Below, piece after piece: positions 1 through 9,340 of a stretch of 64,000 bases of DNA. The position numbers and the translations under genes were made by a program. Under the pieces are notes generated by a model, which was not told the origin of the DNA, ran no database searches, and saw nothing but the letters and a program-made list of their open reading frames with translations. Each line of letters starts with the position of its first letter. Position 1 is the first letter of the stretch. The DNA is from Foliamicus sp965115835 (GTDB taxonomy: Bacteria; Pseudomonadota; Gammaproteobacteria; Steroidobacterales; Foliamicaceae): NCBI GenBank assembly GCA_965115835.1, contig OZ220471.1, forward strand, positions 930,001-994,000, in the 5' to 3' direction.

Positions 1-477
1 ACCGAGCACGAGACGACCGAGAAGGGGCATGGACGCATCGAGACCCGCCGCTGTCGGGTGATCCCTCTCGATCTCGTCTCGCCCGATTGCGTCGCGATGC
101 CTCACCGCCGCCAAGCCATCCGCATCGAGCGCGAACGGCATGTCCTGCGCACCCGGCGCACCTCGACCGAAACTGTGTACGGCGTCACCTCGCTGGGGCC
201 GGAACAGGCATCGGCGAGTGAATTGCTTCGTCTCAACCGAGGCCATTGGGAGATCGAGAACCGGCTGCACTATGTGCGTGACGTCAGCTACGACGAAGAC
301 CGCAACCGCGTTCGGGCAAAGCGTCTCCGCCGCAACCTTGCCTGCCTCGCAAACGCAGCCATCTCGATCGTGCGACTCGACGAACGATTCGACTACATGC
401 CGCAAGCCCACCGCCACTTCGCCGCCCGGCAGGGCGACGCCATGCGACAAGTCACCCGGCGCGGCTTCGGCCGCTGA
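1..477 (+). CDS. ISAs1-family transposase, C-terminal part (cut by window edge)
   Basis: The frame is open from base 1, where it reads EKGHGRIETRR, a hallmark of the DDE core of ISAs1-family transposases. It continues through RGHWEIENRLHYVRDV and the RVRAKRLRRNLACLANAA helix to a stop at 475-477, so only the last ~158 residues are visible. The tail RHFAARQGDAMRQVTRRGF is also found, in another frame, in the deleted copy near 39.45 kb. That copy has a DUF4338 domain at its N-terminus, so the part of this protein outside the window may carry one too (inference). The fragment looks undamaged. Confidence 0.85.
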   Translation, partial: TEHETTEKGHGRIETRRCRVIPLDLVSPDCVAMPHRRQAIRIERERHVLRTRRTSTETVYGVTSLGPEQASASELLRLNRGHWEIENRLHYVRDVSYDEDRNRVRAKRLRRNLACLANAAISIVRLDERFDYMPQAHRHFAARQGDAMRQVTRRGFGR

Positions 478-691
478 AACGACGCCGCCCGACGCCCCCA
501 CTCTGCCCGAACTGCGTCACGCGACGACGCGGGCCGCCAAAAAGCCCAAGATCGACGGCCCGGAAAGCGCCAGCTTGCCGAAATCCCCGACTACCCGACG
601 CGCCAGCAGACTACGGACGGACCATCTCGCTGCACCTCAGCGCACAGACCTGGACTCGCCACGACTTTGGAATGGTCCTGGGTGAACCGGT
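478..691 (+). mobile_element. 3' non-coding end and terminal inverted repeat of the ISAs1-type element
   Basis: After the transposase stop, about 210 bases closely match bases 39238-39451 (reverse complement), the end of the deleted copy at 39.2-40.3 kb. The last 32 bases, 660-691, are the terminal inverted repeat, beginning CACGACTTTGGAATGGTC and ending GAACCGGT. The element therefore ends at about 691. No target duplication can be judged because the other end lies outside the window. Confidence 0.75.
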
Positions 692-734
692 ACAGCGTAT
701 TGACGGATTTTTCTCTGTCGCTATAATCCTCGTC

Positions 735-905
735 ATGGCTACCTGTTGCTGTTGCACTCGTATTGAACAAGCCCGTCGGCGCGCAAAGATACGCAAGGAT
801 GTTCGGGATAAAATCGAAGCGATTTGGCCTGGGTTTTTTCGCCCCCCTCCGCCCCCGCGATATATTGCTCCGAATATTCGCCGAGCGGTTTCCAGTTACT
901 TCTAA
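735..905 (+). CDS. Possible small Cys/Pro-rich peptide (56 aa)
   Basis: A short open frame begins MATCCCCTRIEQARRR and ends with a proline run (FFRPPPPPRY). It lies between the ISAs1 end and the IS3 relic. It has four consecutive cysteines and a basic middle. I do not recognise a family, there is no clear ribosome-binding site, and it may be chance. The rest of 692-1032 shows nothing else. Confidence 0.15.
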   Translation: MATCCCCTRIEQARRRAKIRKDVRDKIEAIWPGFFRPPPPPRYIAPNIRRAVSSYF

Positions 906-1029
906 CTGCCCTCTTTCATCTCACCCAATGCCATTTTTCGGACTGGGTTTCAAGTAGCAATTTTCCCGTCCGCGTGCGCGGACAGGGGGGGTTTGAGGAG
1001 TTTCAAACCGCCCCGAAACTACCCAATCC

Positions 1030-1345
1030 CTATGACCTGCCCCCGTCGACGGGTCCAGTTTCAATGTTGGTACATTGACGATTTCTCTGCCAGCATGGCG
1101 TGATGATTGTTTCCGGGGCCAGGGGACGGTATCCCAAGCTTTTGTGCGGGCGCGCTGCGTTGTAGTGACGCCGCCAGGATTCGATGAGAACCTGGGCCTC
1201 TTTCAGGGTGTAGAAAATCTCTCCGTTGAGGAACTCGTCGCGCAGCCGCGCGTTGAGGCCCTCGATACATCCGTTCTCCCAGGGCGATCCCGGCTTGATG
1301 AAGGCGGTGCGGGCACCGACCAAAGCGATCCATCGCCGCACGGCC
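1030..1345 (-). pseudogene. IS3-family transposase OrfB, C-terminal relic
   Basis: About 100 residues of the integrase-type catalytic domain survive, including the SPWENGCIEGLNARLRDE block that carries the last catalytic Glu, followed by WRRHYNAARPHKSLGYRPLAP, the standard IS3 OrfB ending. The element's end is visible at about 1033 (TGACCTGCCCCC, typical of the IS407 subgroup; family assignment from memory). Everything upstream of residue ~1 of this fragment is missing: at about 1345 the sequence switches abruptly to a barrel-protein relic on the other strand. Confidence 0.8.
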
Positions 1346-1349
1346 TCGG

Positions 1350-1706
1350 CACTGGGCCTGACCCTGGCCCTGCGCCAGGACCTCGGCTCTGCGGCAAGCG
1401 GCGGTCTGGATGCCTTGTTCGCCCACGATCCGCTGTCGCATCGCTTGGGCAGCGACCAAGGTGGTCGCTGGACGATGGAGGCGGGCTACGGTCTGTCGTC
1501 CTTACCGGGGGCGGTTCGTCGGCACGCCGCAGTTGAGCTACGGCGTTTCGGCCGGCGCGCGCGAGGTGGGCGTGGGCTGGCGCCTCACGCCGGAGTTGGC
1601 GTTGGGCGCGCCGGATCTCGGTATGGCGATCCGGGCCGTGCGGCGCGAAGCTTTGCAGGAACCGGCCGACCACCGCCTTGATATCGAGTTTCGCGCCCGC
1701 TGGTAA
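1350..1706 (+). pseudogene. Autotransporter-like outer-membrane barrel, C-terminal relic
   Basis: The frame starting near 1350 reads LTLALRQDLG, then GGRWTMEAGYGLS. A one-base shift near 1495 moves the homology to another frame, YRGRFVGTPQLSYGVSAG, then GWRLTPELALGAPDL and the terminal DHRLDIEFRARW before TAA at 1704-1706. Alternating hydrophobic residues and a final aromatic Trp are typical of the last strands of autotransporter-like beta domains. The 5' part is gone, replaced by the IS3 fragment. It is a dead remnant, and the frameshift suggests it is not recent. Confidence 0.6.
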
Positions 1707-2011
1707 AATAACCCTTGGTAGCCGGAGCAATCCAAGCGCGGCGCTGGACGGCAGGCTTCGCGCCTTGGTTATTCAAGGCAGCGCTGTTGTTCGACGAGAA
1801 GGATCTGGCAGGGGTCAAAAGCGATGCCTGCCTCGTTGCTGCGATTAAGAACATTTACCTTAATTCCTCGTTCGGCAGGAGATTTCCTGCCGTCAGGGTC
1901 GCTCAGGAGTGCGTGGATATTTCATTTAATCTGCTTACGAATCGCTTACGATAAAAGAACAAGGGTTTGAAATTCTTTTTATCACAGTAGTTTATGAAAA
2001 TTGACACATAT
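1707..2011. other. Intergenic stretch without recognisable gene
   Basis: About 300 bases between the barrel relic and the IS remnant. The last 100 bases are AT-rich compared with the surroundings. Short open frames occur, but none has a recognisable motif or a ribosome-binding site. Confidence 0.6.
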
Positions 2012-2304
2012 GGGAACGGTTGCGCCGCTTGTTTCTGGAGTTCTTCATTACCGGCTGGGAGGCCCTGTATCAGGCCATCGCCTTCGGCCACCACCCAACC
2101 GAACTGGCGCCCTTCGACACCTCCTGACCCCATCGCCGTGGTCGGGTGTGCGACGAGCGGGTTCTTCAGGGAAACAGCGTAGCCAAACCACTTATCCGGC
2201 GCCGGCCGGAGGGGTAGCCTTCCCCAACTGATCCGCCAACCGGCCATCCGCACCAGAATGCCACCCCATCAGCACCACAAAATGGCTTGGCGGGAATTGC
2301 TGCT
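2012..2304 (+). mobile_element. 3' remnant of an unassigned DDE-transposase IS with its terminal inverted repeat
   Basis: From 2012 the sequence encodes ERLRRLFLEFFITGWEALYQ and further residues to a stop at about 2127. This matches the end of the transposase at 52.6-53.9 kb but keeps a longer, apparently native C-terminus. The element ends at 2304 with CTTGGCGGGAATTGCTG (2288-2304), the inverted complement of the left end of the copy at 52482. The insertion abuts the helicase gene directly and removes its 3' end. The 5' part of the IS has been lost. Confidence 0.7.
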
Positions 2305-4251
2305 TTCTGGGGGTTGTTGTTCCTTACTTTTTGGACAACCGGTTCGAACGGCAATTCCAATGCCGCCGCCAATCGTCCGGCGTAGTCAGGCACAAGGTTC
2401 GGGTGATTTCTGGACGGGACGCATGTTACCCATGCCGGTGGCGGCGTTGGTTGCCAGCGGTTATTTATCATCCCCACGACGGCGCCAACAAGCTCATCGC
2501 GAAAACGCCCACTGTGTTTGTCGTCGGCAACCCGTTGTCCCCAGCCCGCATCGCCCCATTGAGAGAGGATACGTCCTGCTTCGGCGCGCAGTGCGTCCGC
2601 CAGCTTCCCGAAAAAACCATACTCGACGAACGCATCTCTCGGAACCCGCTTTTTGCATTCCAGCACGAACTCCGACAGACGAAGAAATCGGGTTGCGGCT
2701 ATTGCTGTCTGATGTCTGAAGGTTGGCTCCAAAATCGGCTGTCCCAAACAGGAGGCACATTTGCCACAGGGCTGGAGGTCGGCGTCATCAAGCGCCTCGG
2801 CAAGGAACTCCATCAGGCATCCCTCTTCATGGATATACTCCTGAACCTCCCTCCATTCCGTCTCTCGTCGCTCGGTCAGTCGCTTGATTTGATCGTGATT
2901 CGTTCGATAGGGCTCAGCCGTACGCCGCCACCTGGACCCGATCTTGATGAAGGGAGCCGGGAGCTCCGCTGACAGAACTTTGAGAACTTGCTGAATTTGG
3001 CCACGCCTCAGGTTAACAGCCTCCTCAATCTCGAGAACACTCAAGCCATCGCTCTTCTCCAGAGCTTCGAGTATCGCAATAACCCATTCCTCTCTTGGAA
3101 AAGCGCTTCTTCGAAAATACTCGTGGATGTTGCTGTCTTCGTCCCCCGACATCAGAAGACCGATGGCGCGCTTGATGGCGCGACCGGCACGGCCAACTTG
3201 CTGGTAGTACGCCACCACCGAACTCGGCGCCTGATAGTGGATGACGAAACCAAGATCCGGTTTATCGTATCCCATGCCAAGGGCGGTCGTGGCCACCAAT
3301 GCCTTTATTTCGTTTGCCGACAGCTGCCCTTCGAGGCGCTGGCGATAGGCGTCCGAGTCCTCGAAGCCCTCGTTGTTCACGTTGCTGTAGTAGGCACGAG
3401 CCGAGACTCCATGTGCCTGGAGCCAGTCTGCAACCTGATCCGCATCACGCCTGGTGAGCGTGTAAATGATACCGGCGCCGGGCAGGGAGTTGATGTGGTC
3501 CGCAAGCCATGCCAATCGCTCCGCCTGTGAAGGCAAGCGCAACGTCTGCAAGGCGAGACTTTGGCGCATCAAGGTTCCGCGCTGGATACCGATGTCGCCA
3601 AGCTGAGCCCGAATGTCCTCTACCACGCGATTGTTGGCTGTCGCTGTCGTGGCGACCACCGGCACACTTTCAGGGATTTGCTGCAGGACATTTACAAAGC
3701 GCCGGTAGTCGGGGCGAAAGTCGTGGCCCCAATCGGAGATGCAATGCGCCTCATCGACCACCAGCAAGCCAATTCGTCCGGCAATGGGACTCAGCACATT
3801 TTCAACGAAATGGTCGTTTGCCAGCCGTTCCGGCGAAATCAGAAGAACATCCGCTTCATCATTATGTACGGCACGCTCCTGTTCCGGCCAGACATCCTTA
3901 GTTTGTCGAATTGATGGTCAGTGCGCGGAGTTCCAACCGATTGGCGGCCTCGATCTGATTTCGCATCAGGGCAAGGAGTGGGGAAACAACAAGAGTGGTT
4001 CCCCGCCCGCGGTCCCGGAGAAGGCGTGTGGCGATGAAGTAAACCGCGCTCTTGCCCCATCCCGTGCGCTGCACGACAAGCAGGCGTTCGCGCCTGTTTA
4101 CCAGGGCATCAATGGCCTCCCACTGACCTTCCCGAAAGTCGACGGTCTGGTCGTCCGTGGCCTTCCTCAGAAGGTCGAGTGCAACCCGCCGGCCAACAGC
4201 GCTGCGCTTCAAGGAGCTCTCTTGAGACGGCTTTCCGCCTACTGCAATCAC
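2166..4251 (-). pseudogene. RecQ-family helicase with PRTase-like C-terminus, frameshifted and truncated
   Basis: The GTG start at 4251-4249 overlaps the stop of the 303-aa gene (GTGA), implying translational coupling. Helicase motifs are in order: Walker A TGWGKSAVYF, DEAHCISDWGH, ATTATA, the VATTALGMGYDKPD block and QQVGRAGR. A RecQ zinc cluster follows (GCLMEFLAEALDD, PCGKCASCLG), then a ComF-like phosphoribosyltransferase segment (VTCVPSRNHPNLVPDYAGRL). One extra base near 3899-3901 breaks the frame just after INSTN; removing it joins the two halves (KDVWPEQERAVHNDEADVLL). After NNNPQK, at 2305, the frame enters an IS, so most of the PRTase domain is replaced by foreign residues up to 2166. 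Expected role: ATP-driven 3'-5' DNA unwinding. The gene is probably inactive, although the frameshift could be a sequencing error. Confidence 0.8.
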
Positions 4252-5159
4252 TTGTTTTTCACGTCCGGCTCGCCAAAAAATCGGCCATCTATCGTCATGC
4301 GCCTGCGAGACCTCGGCGCCGGAATCAGTCGACCCATGGCCTTGTCCATCCGTTTCCGAAACGGCAGACCCCAAGCCACATTGTCCTCGCAGATCAAACC
4401 AAGCCGGAAATTCCCGGGGGCCGGTGGGTTCTCCGCGTCTTGCCAAATCGGATCGTCCAAATACGCCTCGTGGGCTTCGAGCTTCGCTTTCCGGCATATA
4501 GCCTCAATCAGCGCTGTGCTCCCCCCTGCATAAGTTGAATTCATGTCTATGCCCGTTACGGTGCACCAACTCCGGTCTTCCGGCCATGCCATGTTGGCCG
4601 ACTGGAAAAAGTCCTCGCCTGCAGAAAAAAAATTTGCCGTCAAAGTGTCCAGCGGCGCCCGGAACAGGTCCCACTCCCTATACTTGCTCGACAGGCGTCG
4701 GGTTGCAGGAACTCCCTCCTTGTATGCGTGCCCGAAGCCGACCCAAACGCCAAACCAGCATGGCGCCGCCGACCCGACATGGGCCGACAACACATCGCAC
4801 ATCGCTTGCGCAACCTGCGGCGGCAGCCGTCCTTCGTCGGGGCACCCGACGGGTGCAAGACCTGCCTCCACGCACGCTTCTATTGCAGAGTCATCGAAGA
4901 CGGGAAGGCCCCATACTTGCGGCCATTGCATCAACCGATGCGCAATCGTTCCGCGCTGATTGGCAATCTCCGACCAGCGAATCGGCGAACGAACAAGCCG
5001 CCCGGACTCGCGCCTTACCCGCCAAGCCGGATGCAGGATTCTCGCGTAGGCATCGAAACAACGAGGAACAAGGCCACCCACAACATCTTGAGACTTCGCC
5101 AGACCGTCGACGAACCACTGCGCTTCCGTCGCGTCGTCGACAGCACCGATATTTCGCAT
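4248..5159 (-). CDS. Unrecognised 303-aa protein coupled to the RecQ-like helicase
   Basis: ATG at 5159 is preceded by a GGCGAG-type ribosome site. The protein is soluble, with no signal peptide or membrane segment, and rich in Trp (for example WPQVWGLPVFDD and CWFGVWVGFGHAY). An N-terminal helix-rich half (VVGGLVPRCFDAYARILHP, then WSEIANQRG) is followed by a region around MNSTYAGGSTALIEAICRKA. I cannot assign a domain. The GTGA overlap with the helicase suggests the two products act together. The position next to a restriction island hints at defence or DNA processing (inference only). The reading frame looks intact. Confidence 0.75.
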   Translation of the reverse strand: MRNIGAVDDATEAQWFVDGLAKSQDVVGGLVPRCFDAYARILHPAWRVRRESGRLVRSPIRWSEIANQRGTIAHRLMQWPQVWGLPVFDDSAIEACVEAGLAPVGCPDEGRLPPQVAQAMCDVLSAHVGSAAPCWFGVWVGFGHAYKEGVPATRRLSSKYREWDLFRAPLDTLTANFFSAGEDFFQSANMAWPEDRSWCTVTGIDMNSTYAGGSTALIEAICRKAKLEAHEAYLDDPIWQDAENPPAPGNFRLGLICEDNVAWGLPFRKRMDKAMGRLIPAPRSRRRMTIDGRFFGEPDVKNK

Positions 5160-5282
5160 CTTCTCGCCTTCCTCGCCCCCTTCAAACCGATGTTACATGT
5201 CCGGGTGTCTGTTGAATCATTCGAGGATGATCGCGGATATTCAGGCGCGGCAGCTACGCACCATCAAACAGCTTCGCTCCTT

Positions 5283-5421
5283 CGCGGAAGGCAGCAATTC
5301 CCGCTAACGATGCAGAGTCGTTCGTTTGGGGCCGAATACCCAAGCTTGTGACCATTCAGGCGTTGGACCGGAGCTGATTTTCGAGCATTGCCACGCTTGG
5401 CGGGAATTGCTGCGCGGAAGG
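5283..5421. mobile_element. 121-bp MITE with 9-bp target-site duplication
   Basis: The element occupies 5292-5412. Its ends are CAGCAATTCCCGCTAA and, on the other strand, CAGCAATTCCCGCCAA: 16 bp with one mismatch. It is flanked on both sides by the perfect 9-bp direct repeat CGCGGAAGG (5283-5291 and 5413-5421). The same terminus occurs at 2304 and 52482 next to transposase sequence, so this is a non-autonomous derivative of that IS. It lies between the hsdR stop and the upstream region of the 303-aa gene. Confidence 0.85.
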
Positions 5422-5451
5422 CAACTGCATTGCTTCGCCGCCGTTTGCGCA

Positions 5452-8400
5452 TCACCGCGCCCATCCTGCGGACAGGGCCTCCGCCTGTTCGAGCACGGTG
5501 CGCGTTGCCTTCTCCTGTTTGTCGGGCGGATAGCCGTGCTTGCGCAGGACGCGCTTCACCAGTCGGCGAAGATTGGCGCGGACATTCTCGCGCAGTGTCC
5601 AGTCGATGGTGACGTTGCCACGCACGGTCTCGACCAGCTCTCGTGCGATGCCGCGAAGCGACTCGTCGCCGAGCACCTGAACCGCGCTGTCGTTGGTCTC
5701 CAGCGCGTCGTAGAAGGCAAGCTCGTCCTCCGACAGCCCCAGTTCCTCCCCGCGGGCATTCGCCTTGCGCAGGTCGCGGGCAAGCTGGACCAGCTCCTCG
5801 ATCACCTGCGCAACCTCGACGGCGCGGTTGCGGTAGCGGCGCAATGTCTGCTCCAGCATCTCGGCGAAGGATCGCGCCTGAACGACATTCTTTTGGCGGC
5901 GCGCGGCGACTTCGCCTTTCAGCAGCTTCTGCAGCAGTTCGACCGCGAGATTGCGCTGGGGCATGTCCCGCACCTCGGCCAGGAAATCCTCGGACAGGAT
6001 CGAGATGTCGGGCTTGTCCAGCCCGGCAGTGGCGAAGATATCCAGGACTCCTTGCGACGCCACCGACCGCGAAACGATCTGGCGGACGGCGTGGTCGAGA
6101 TCCTCTTCCGTCCGCGCGCTCCCCTCGGCGCGCTTGGCCAGCACCGCCCGCATGGCCTGGAAGAACGCCACCTCGTCGCGAATGCGGGTCGCGTCCTCGT
6201 GCGGCACGGCAAGGGCAAAGGCCCGGGACAAATCGCGCACCGCCCGCAGACAGCGCTCCTTGCCGTCCTCCTGGGCCAGGATGTGTTCCTGGGCCGCCGG
6301 CAGCAGGGATACGCGCTCCGTCGCCGTGCCGTCAATCCATCCCGCGTAGTCGAAGCCATGAAACAGATCGCGACAGACCTCGTATTTCTCCTGCATCGCC
6401 GCCACTGCTTCGGACTGGTTGTGCGTGCTCTTTCCCGTGCCGCCGCTCTCGGTGTAGGTCGCCAGCGCCTGCCTGAGCTCGTGCGCGAGACCGAGATAAT
6501 CCACCACCAGTCCGCCCGGCTTGTCCCGGAACACCCGGTTGACGCGGGCGATGGCCTGCATCAGTCCGTGGCCGCGCATCGGCTTGTCCACGTACATCGT
6601 GTGCAGGCTCGGCGCATCGAAGCCGGTCAGCCACATGTCGCGCACCAGCACCACGCGGAGCGGGTCGCCCGGATCGCGAAACCGTTTGGCCAGCGCCTCG
6701 CGGCGCGGCTTGTTGCGGATATGCGGCTGCCAGTCCGGCGGGTCGGAAGCCGCGCCGGTCATCACCACCTTGAGCTGGCCGCGCGCATCATCTTCATCGC
6801 GCCATTCCGGGCGCTGGCGCACCAGTTCGCGGTAGAGGTCGATGCAGATGCGCCGGCTCATGCACACGACCATCGCCTTGCCTTCCATTGCCTCGAGGCG
6901 CGCCTCGAAGTGCCCGACGAGGTCCCCGGCAACCAGGGCGATACGCTTCTCCGCACCTGCTATGGCTTCGAGTTGCGCCCATTTGGTCTTGAGTTTTTCC
7001 TTGCGGTCGATTTCCTCACCTTCGGTTACCTCCTCGAAGCCTGCGTCGATGTTGGGCCGTTCGGCTTCGTCGAGGGTCAGCGCGGCAAGCCGGCCCTCGT
7101 AGTAGATCGGCACCGTTGCGCCATCCTCTACCGCGCGCTGGATGTCGTAGACGCTGACATAGTCACCGAATACGGCGCGGGTGTTGGCGTCCTGAAGCTC
7201 GACAGGCGTGCCGGTGAAGCCGATGAACGAGGCGTTGGGCAAGGCGTCGCGCATGTGGCGAGCGAAGCCGTCGATGAAGTCGTACTGGCTGCGATGCGCT
7301 TCGTCGGCGATCACCACGATGTTGCGGCGATTTGACAACAGCGGATGGCGGTCGCCCTTCTCCCCGGGAAAGAACTTCTGGATGGTGGTGAACACCACGC
7401 CGCCCTGTTCGACCGCAAGCCGGGCTCGCAGGTCGGCGCGACTTTCCGCCTGCGCCGGCGGCTGGCGCAGCAGGTCGCGGCAACGGGCGAAGGTCGCAAA
7501 AAGCTGGCCGTCGAGGTCGTTGCGGTCGGTCAGGACCACGACCGTCGGGTTGGCCATGGCCGGCTCGCGGACGATCCGCCCGGCGTAGAAGGCCATGGTC
7601 AGGCTCTTGCCTGATCCCTGCGTGTGCCAGACCACGCCGATTCGCCGGTCGCCAGGTTTGCCGCCCGGCTTGCGGCCGGACTCGTAGCGGCCGAGCGTGA
7701 CCGGCTCCCGGGCGCTTGATACCCGCTGCGCCTCGGCTGCCCGCAACGTTTCCGCAACCGCTGTTTCAACGGCATGGAACTGGTGGTAGCCTGCCATCTT
7801 CTTGACGAGCGTGCCGCCGCCATCGTCCTCGAACACGATGAAGTCGCGAAGAAAGGCAAGAAAACGGCGCTTTTCGAACACGCCCTCGATCACTACCTGG
7901 AGCTGGGGCAGAAACACCGGGGCCAGAGCTTCGCCCGAAATGGTCCGCCAGGGCTTGAACCACTCCAGCCCGGCGGTCAGCGCGCCAATCCTGGCCTCCA
8001 CCCCGTCCGAGACAACGAGCGCCGCGTTGAACGCGAACAGCGACGGAATCTCGGCCTTGTAGGTCTGAAGTTGCCGCCACGCCGCCCGCACCGTTGCGTC
8101 CTCGTCCGCCGGGTTCTTGAGCTCGATGACGCCGAGCGGCAGGCCGTTGACGAACAGCACGATGTCCGGTCGGCGCTCGCGCCTGTTCTCGATCACCGTG
8201 AACTGATTGACTGCCAGCCAGTCGTTGCCGTCGGGATTGTCGAAGTCGAAGACTCGAACCTGCGCGCCCCGGGTTGCGCCGTCCGCGTTGTGGTATTCAA
8301 CGTTGACGCCCTCAATAGCCATCCGGTGGAAAGCGCGGTTGCGGGCCTCCAGCGTTGCGCCTTCCACCCGGGTCAGCTTGCGAAAAGCGTCCTCCAGGGC

Positions 8401-8592
8401 TTCCGCCGGCACGCCGGGATTGAGACGGCCCAAGGCGCCGCGCACCACCGAAGGAAAGATCGTGCCCTCATAGCTCTTCCTGAGCGCCTGCGGCCCGGGC
8501 GGCATGTCGGGGCCTCCGACCACGTCATAGCCAAGCTCTCGAAACCATTCGAGCGCAGCGTGCTCCACAACCGATTCGGACAGGTAGGCCAC
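5452..8592 (-). CDS. hsdR: Type I restriction enzyme R subunit (HsdR)
   Basis: Motor and nuclease subunit of a type I restriction complex; it translocates DNA using ATP and cleaves unmodified DNA with HsdM and HsdS. The GTG start at 8592 gives 1046 aa, normal for the family, and begins VAYLSESVVEHAALEWF as HsdR proteins do; a longer frame upstream overlaps the preceding gene and is less likely. The N-terminal PD-(D/E)XK nuclease is visible (RPDIVLFVNGLPLGVIELKNP split around Asp and ELK). Walker A is HTQGSGKSLTM, DEAH is IADEAHRSQYDF, motif III is GFTGTP, and later motifs are LTGFDAPSLHTMYVDKP and QAIARVNRVF. The C-terminal helical region is complete. It starts 8 bp after the AAA/DUF4276 relic and is the last gene of the hsd unit, far from hsdM and hsdS. 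Confidence 0.95.
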   Translation of the reverse strand: MAYLSESVVEHAALEWFRELGYDVVGGPDMPPGPQALRKSYEGTIFPSVVRGALGRLNPGVPAEALEDAFRKLTRVEGATLEARNRAFHRMAIEGVNVEYHNADGATRGAQVRVFDFDNPDGNDWLAVNQFTVIENRRERRPDIVLFVNGLPLGVIELKNPADEDATVRAAWRQLQTYKAEIPSLFAFNAALVVSDGVEARIGALTAGLEWFKPWRTISGEALAPVFLPQLQVVIEGVFEKRRFLAFLRDFIVFEDDGGGTLVKKMAGYHQFHAVETAVAETLRAAEAQRVSSAREPVTLGRYESGRKPGGKPGDRRIGVVWHTQGSGKSLTMAFYAGRIVREPAMANPTVVVLTDRNDLDGQLFATFARCRDLLRQPPAQAESRADLRARLAVEQGGVVFTTIQKFFPGEKGDRHPLLSNRRNIVVIADEAHRSQYDFIDGFARHMRDALPNASFIGFTGTPVELQDANTRAVFGDYVSVYDIQRAVEDGATVPIYYEGRLAALTLDEAERPNIDAGFEEVTEGEEIDRKEKLKTKWAQLEAIAGAEKRIALVAGDLVGHFEARLEAMEGKAMVVCMSRRICIDLYRELVRQRPEWRDEDDARGQLKVVMTGAASDPPDWQPHIRNKPRREALAKRFRDPGDPLRVVLVRDMWLTGFDAPSLHTMYVDKPMRGHGLMQAIARVNRVFRDKPGGLVVDYLGLAHELRQALATYTESGGTGKSTHNQSEAVAAMQEKYEVCRDLFHGFDYAGWIDGTATERVSLLPAAQEHILAQEDGKERCLRAVRDLSRAFALAVPHEDATRIRDEVAFFQAMRAVLAKRAEGSARTEEDLDHAVRQIVSRSVASQGVLDIFATAGLDKPDISILSEDFLAEVRDMPQRNLAVELLQKLLKGEVAARRQKNVVQARSFAEMLEQTLRRYRNRAVEVAQVIEELVQLARDLRKANARGEELGLSEDELAFYDALETNDSAVQVLGDESLRGIARELVETVRGNVTIDWTLRENVRANLRRLVKRVLRKHGYPPDKQEKATRTVLEQAEALSAGWAR

Positions 8593-8600
8593 GCCCGGCC

Positions 8601-9143
8601 TCAGGCTCGTTCTCGCAAGGGAGTAAGCCCTTCCACGCGCGCCAGCCAACTGCCGAAATGACAGCACTCGACGCGCATGCGATCCAGGCCAACACGGGCT
8701 GAAACGGCGCTCCCGTGACGCACCTTGCTGTAACGAGGACGGAGCAGATTCCGCAAACGGGCCGAAGGATGGGTTTCGGAGCCATCGTTGATATGCTCGG
8801 GGGTGGAAGGCGGCCGCCACGCTCCTTCGAGTTGACCTGCGTACTTCCGCCATGCTGGCTCCACCAGCGCGAACTTCCCGGGATCCGAGAACAGCAGCGC
8901 CTCGAACTCATGGGGCTGGATGTGGGGCAGGAAGCGGTCGGGGCGACATTCGGCGACATCGATGACGGCCGCATGGAACCCCTCCTGAATGGCGATAGCC
9001 TGCTTTATCATGCGAAACAAGTCGATGAGGTTCGTCTTGCCGGCGCCATTCGGGCCGATCAGAACGTTCAGGGACCGGGGCTCGAAGTCGGCGTGTCTGA
9101 TCGACTTGAAGCCACGGATTTCCAGACTATCCAGAGGACGCAT
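8601..9143 (-). pseudogene. In-frame deletion fusion of an AAA ATPase start and a DUF4276 end
   Basis: Residues 1-~50 (LEIRGFKSIRHADFEPRSL, Walker A GPNGAGKTNLIDLF) are the beginning of an SMC/OLD-like AAA ATPase. After a short ambiguous stretch the sequence becomes the last ~110 residues of a DUF4276 protein (LPHIQPHEFEALLFSDP, EHINDGSETHPSARL, SAVSARVGLDRMRVECCHF). An AAA gene normally precedes its DUF4276 partner, as in the intact pair just upstream at 9.3-11.2 kb. This is best explained as a second AAA-DUF4276 module collapsed by an internal deletion that kept the frame. The 181-aa product lacks Walker B and the Toprim-like acidic residues, so it should be inactive. Confidence 0.8.
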
Positions 9144-9340
9144 GGGCTATCTTCCAGGTTGCGAACGGACGCGATCTTGCCCTTGGAGGGAATGTTCGCT
9201 CATGCGCTCCGAAACGTTCGGGGCAGTCCGGCGCGTCGCCGTCCAACGCGCGCTGTTTGTCGCGGCCATGCCGCCAACCCGGCGCGCCCGGCCATCAAGA
9301 CATTCGAGGGCAGTTGCCTCGACATCAGGTTCGGTAAACC

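Noticed and set aside
5326..7335. 669-aa open frame on the plus strand
   Set aside because: Exact antisense of hsdR; low-complexity His/Arg/Gln-rich composition caused by GC-rich codon structure. No motif and no ribosome site.
9144..9340. Further remnant between the DUF4276 gene and the fused relic
   Set aside because: 197 bases checked in both directions without recognisable protein homology.
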